From assembly GCA_965200465.1 (NCBI GenBank), contig OZ241358.1, positions 3,658,001 to 3,722,000 on the forward strand: 64,000 nt of DNA, given 5' to 3'. The DNA comes from Azophilus sp965200465. Its GTDB lineage: Bacteria; Pseudomonadota; Gammaproteobacteria; Pseudomonadales; Azotimanducaceae. The translations under genes and the position numbers were made by a program. Shown one piece after another: positions 62,875 through 64,000 of the stretch (positions within the stretch are counted from its first letter, which is position 1; each line of letters opens with the position of its first letter). Under the pieces are notes generated by a model. The model saw nothing but the letters and a program-made list of their open reading frames with translations, was not told the DNA's origin and made no database searches.

Positions 62875-64000
62875 ATGGTCCCGCAAGTCGTCACCCGGGA
62901 CCTGTGCAAGCGGTTTGGCGACGTCGTAGCGCTCAAGGACTTGAGCGCCCAAGTCCAGGGCGGGCGCTTGACGGGGCTAGTGGGTCCGGACGGTGCCGGC
63001 AAGACCACCCTCATGCGGATGCTGGCCGGGCTGATGGCGCCCAGCAGCGGCGCCCTGCAAGTGGCTGGCCACGACCCAGTGCGGGAGGCGGCTGCGGTTC
63101 ACCGCATCACCGGCTACATGCCGCAGCGCTTCGGCCTCTACCAAGACCTCTCCGTCGATGAGAACCTGCGCCTCTACGCCAGTCTGCGCGGCCTGGGCAA
63201 GGAGGAAGCGAAGGCCGTCTTTCCCGTCCTGCTGCGCTTCACCGGCTTGGCGCCCTTCGTCAAGCGCTTGGCCGGGCGGCTGTCCGGCGGCATGAAGCAG
63301 AAGCTGGGCTTGGCCTGCGCCCTGATGGCCCGTCCCAAGGTGCTGCTGTTGGATGAACCCAGCGTTGGCGTGGACCCGGTAAGCCGGCGGGAACTCTGGG
63401 CGATGGTGCGGGAAATGGCTGGGGAGGGCATGGCGGTGGTCTGGGCCACCGCCTATTTGGATGAAGCGGAGCGCTGCGATGAGGTGCTGCTGCTGAAGGA
63501 CGGCGAACTGGCCTACCGCGGCGCCCCGGGGGAACTGACCGAACGCCTGCGCGGCCGCAGCTACTTGGTCTCCAACCTTGCCGGCGACCGCCGCGCATTT
63601 CTGACCCAAGCCCTGGATTCGCCGGCGGTGCGCGACGGCGTCATCCAAGGCGGGTCGGTGCGCTTGGTGTTGGCGGCCAAGGCGCGGCCGGAAACCCTTG
63701 AACCGCTGCTGCAGGCCGCCCAAGGGAGCATTGCGCCGACGCCGCCCCGCTTTGAGGACGCCTTCATCGACTTGCTGGGCGGCGGCCCGTCCGGACGTTC
63801 CGCCATTGCCGAAAAAGTGGCGCCGACGGCCGCCGCCAAGGGAGTCATGGTGCAGTGCCGTCAACTCACCAAGCGCTTTGGCAACTTCACCGCCACCGAC
63901 CGCATCAGCTTCGCCGTGCGCCAAGGGGAAATCTTCGGCCTGCTCGGTCCCAACGGCGCCGGCAAATCGACCACCTTCAAAATGCTCTGCGGCCTGCTGA
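62875..64000 (+). CDS. ABC transporter with two ATP-binding domains (YhiH/RbbA-like), 3' end outside the window
   Basis: The first 375 residues of a larger protein. The first ATPase has Walker A G-P-D-G-A-G-K-T-T, signature L-S-G-G-M-K-Q-K and Walker B L-L-L-D-E-P-S-V-G-V-D. The second begins near residue 325, with Walker A G-P-N-G-A-G-K-S-T. Two ATPase domains in one chain after an HlyD adaptor match the YhiH/RbbA type, whose C terminus usually holds the membrane domain; that part is not visible. The start ATG is at 62875. Confidence 0.88.
   Translation, partial: MVPQVVTRDLCKRFGDVVALKDLSAQVQGGRLTGLVGPDGAGKTTLMRMLAGLMAPSSGALQVAGHDPVREAAAVHRITGYMPQRFGLYQDLSVDENLRLYASLRGLGKEEAKAVFPVLLRFTGLAPFVKRLAGRLSGGMKQKLGLACALMARPKVLLLDEPSVGVDPVSRRELWAMVREMAGEGMAVVWATAYLDEAERCDEVLLLKDGELAYRGAPGELTERLRGRSYLVSNLAGDRRAFLTQALDSPAVRDGVIQGGSVRLVLAAKARPETLEPLLQAAQGSIAPTPPRFEDAFIDLLGGGPSGRSAIAEKVAPTAAAKGVMVQCRQLTKRFGNFTATDRISFAVRQGEIFGLLGPNGAGKSTTFKMLCGLL

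Overview
The window is GC-rich and carries a typical gammaproteobacterial housekeeping backbone: smc-zipA-ligA, phoH-ybeY-corC-lnt-leuS-lptE-holA and dinG. Gene orders such as smc-zipA-ligA and lnt-leuS-lptE-holA point to a gammaproteobacterium. A mevalonate-pathway operon, several secreted leucine-rich-repeat (LRR) proteins, decayed restriction loci and many interspersed repeats suggest a host-associated or symbiont-like lineage with an open, eroding accessory genome. The species cannot be fixed from this sequence. No rRNA, tRNA or CRISPR array was seen.

Layout. 1-11.4 kb is conserved core: smc (3' part), zipA, ligA, a lytic-transglycosylase-like lipoprotein and dinG on plus; an M16 peptidase lipoprotein and a DoxX protein on minus. 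11.4-19.7 kb is accessory: a large frameshifted surface protein (GLUG, Ig-like and LRR modules) preceded by an 18-base C tract and bracketed by a 43-bp direct repeat, a Uma2-family protein, a serine hydrolase and a broken phage-type integrase. 19.7-29.7 kb is an island bounded by two LRR genes. Their 3' constant regions face each other as an inverted repeat of about 520 bp. Between them lie an antitoxin relic, a type II restriction-modification pair, an ImmA-like protein lacking its catalytic core, an HD-hydrolase/nucleotidyltransferase pair and a broken NYN RNase gene.

29.7-37 kb holds metabolic operons on minus: an AhpD-glutaredoxin fusion with hpaC and hpaB, then a phosphomevalonate-kinase-like gene, an HMG-CoA reductase/mevalonate kinase fusion and a PPK2 polyphosphate kinase, all overlapping. 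37.4-45.5 kb is the phoH-to-holA core operon; its lnt carries an in-frame palindromic repeat insertion. 45.5-48.7 kb has a small membrane protein, class III alcohol dehydrogenase, an IR-bounded AT-rich element and an amidohydrolase. 48.8-53.4 kb is a ruined type I restriction locus (hsdM and hsdR both internally deleted, a shortened DUF1016 nuclease, a DUF4062/ATPase protein with a 21-bp minisatellite, a YgjP-type protease). 53.5-55.2 kb has a membrane protein and an acyltransferase. 55.2-61.8 kb is sparsely coding and repeat-dense; it holds a G17-tract gene, small membrane and secreted proteins, and a third related LRR gene. The window ends in an HlyD/ABC exporter.

The most distinctive theme is the set of four secreted LRR proteins. 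They share an N-terminal cap (C-D-R-x-x-x-V-R-D) and have different numbers of 24-residue repeats and swapped C-terminal modules. Two of them, with two small membrane proteins, share a promoter/leader architecture (a -35-like TTGAC box, clearest in three of the four, and a common leader). A second theme is repeated loss of catalytic cores by internal, often in-frame deletion in defence genes.
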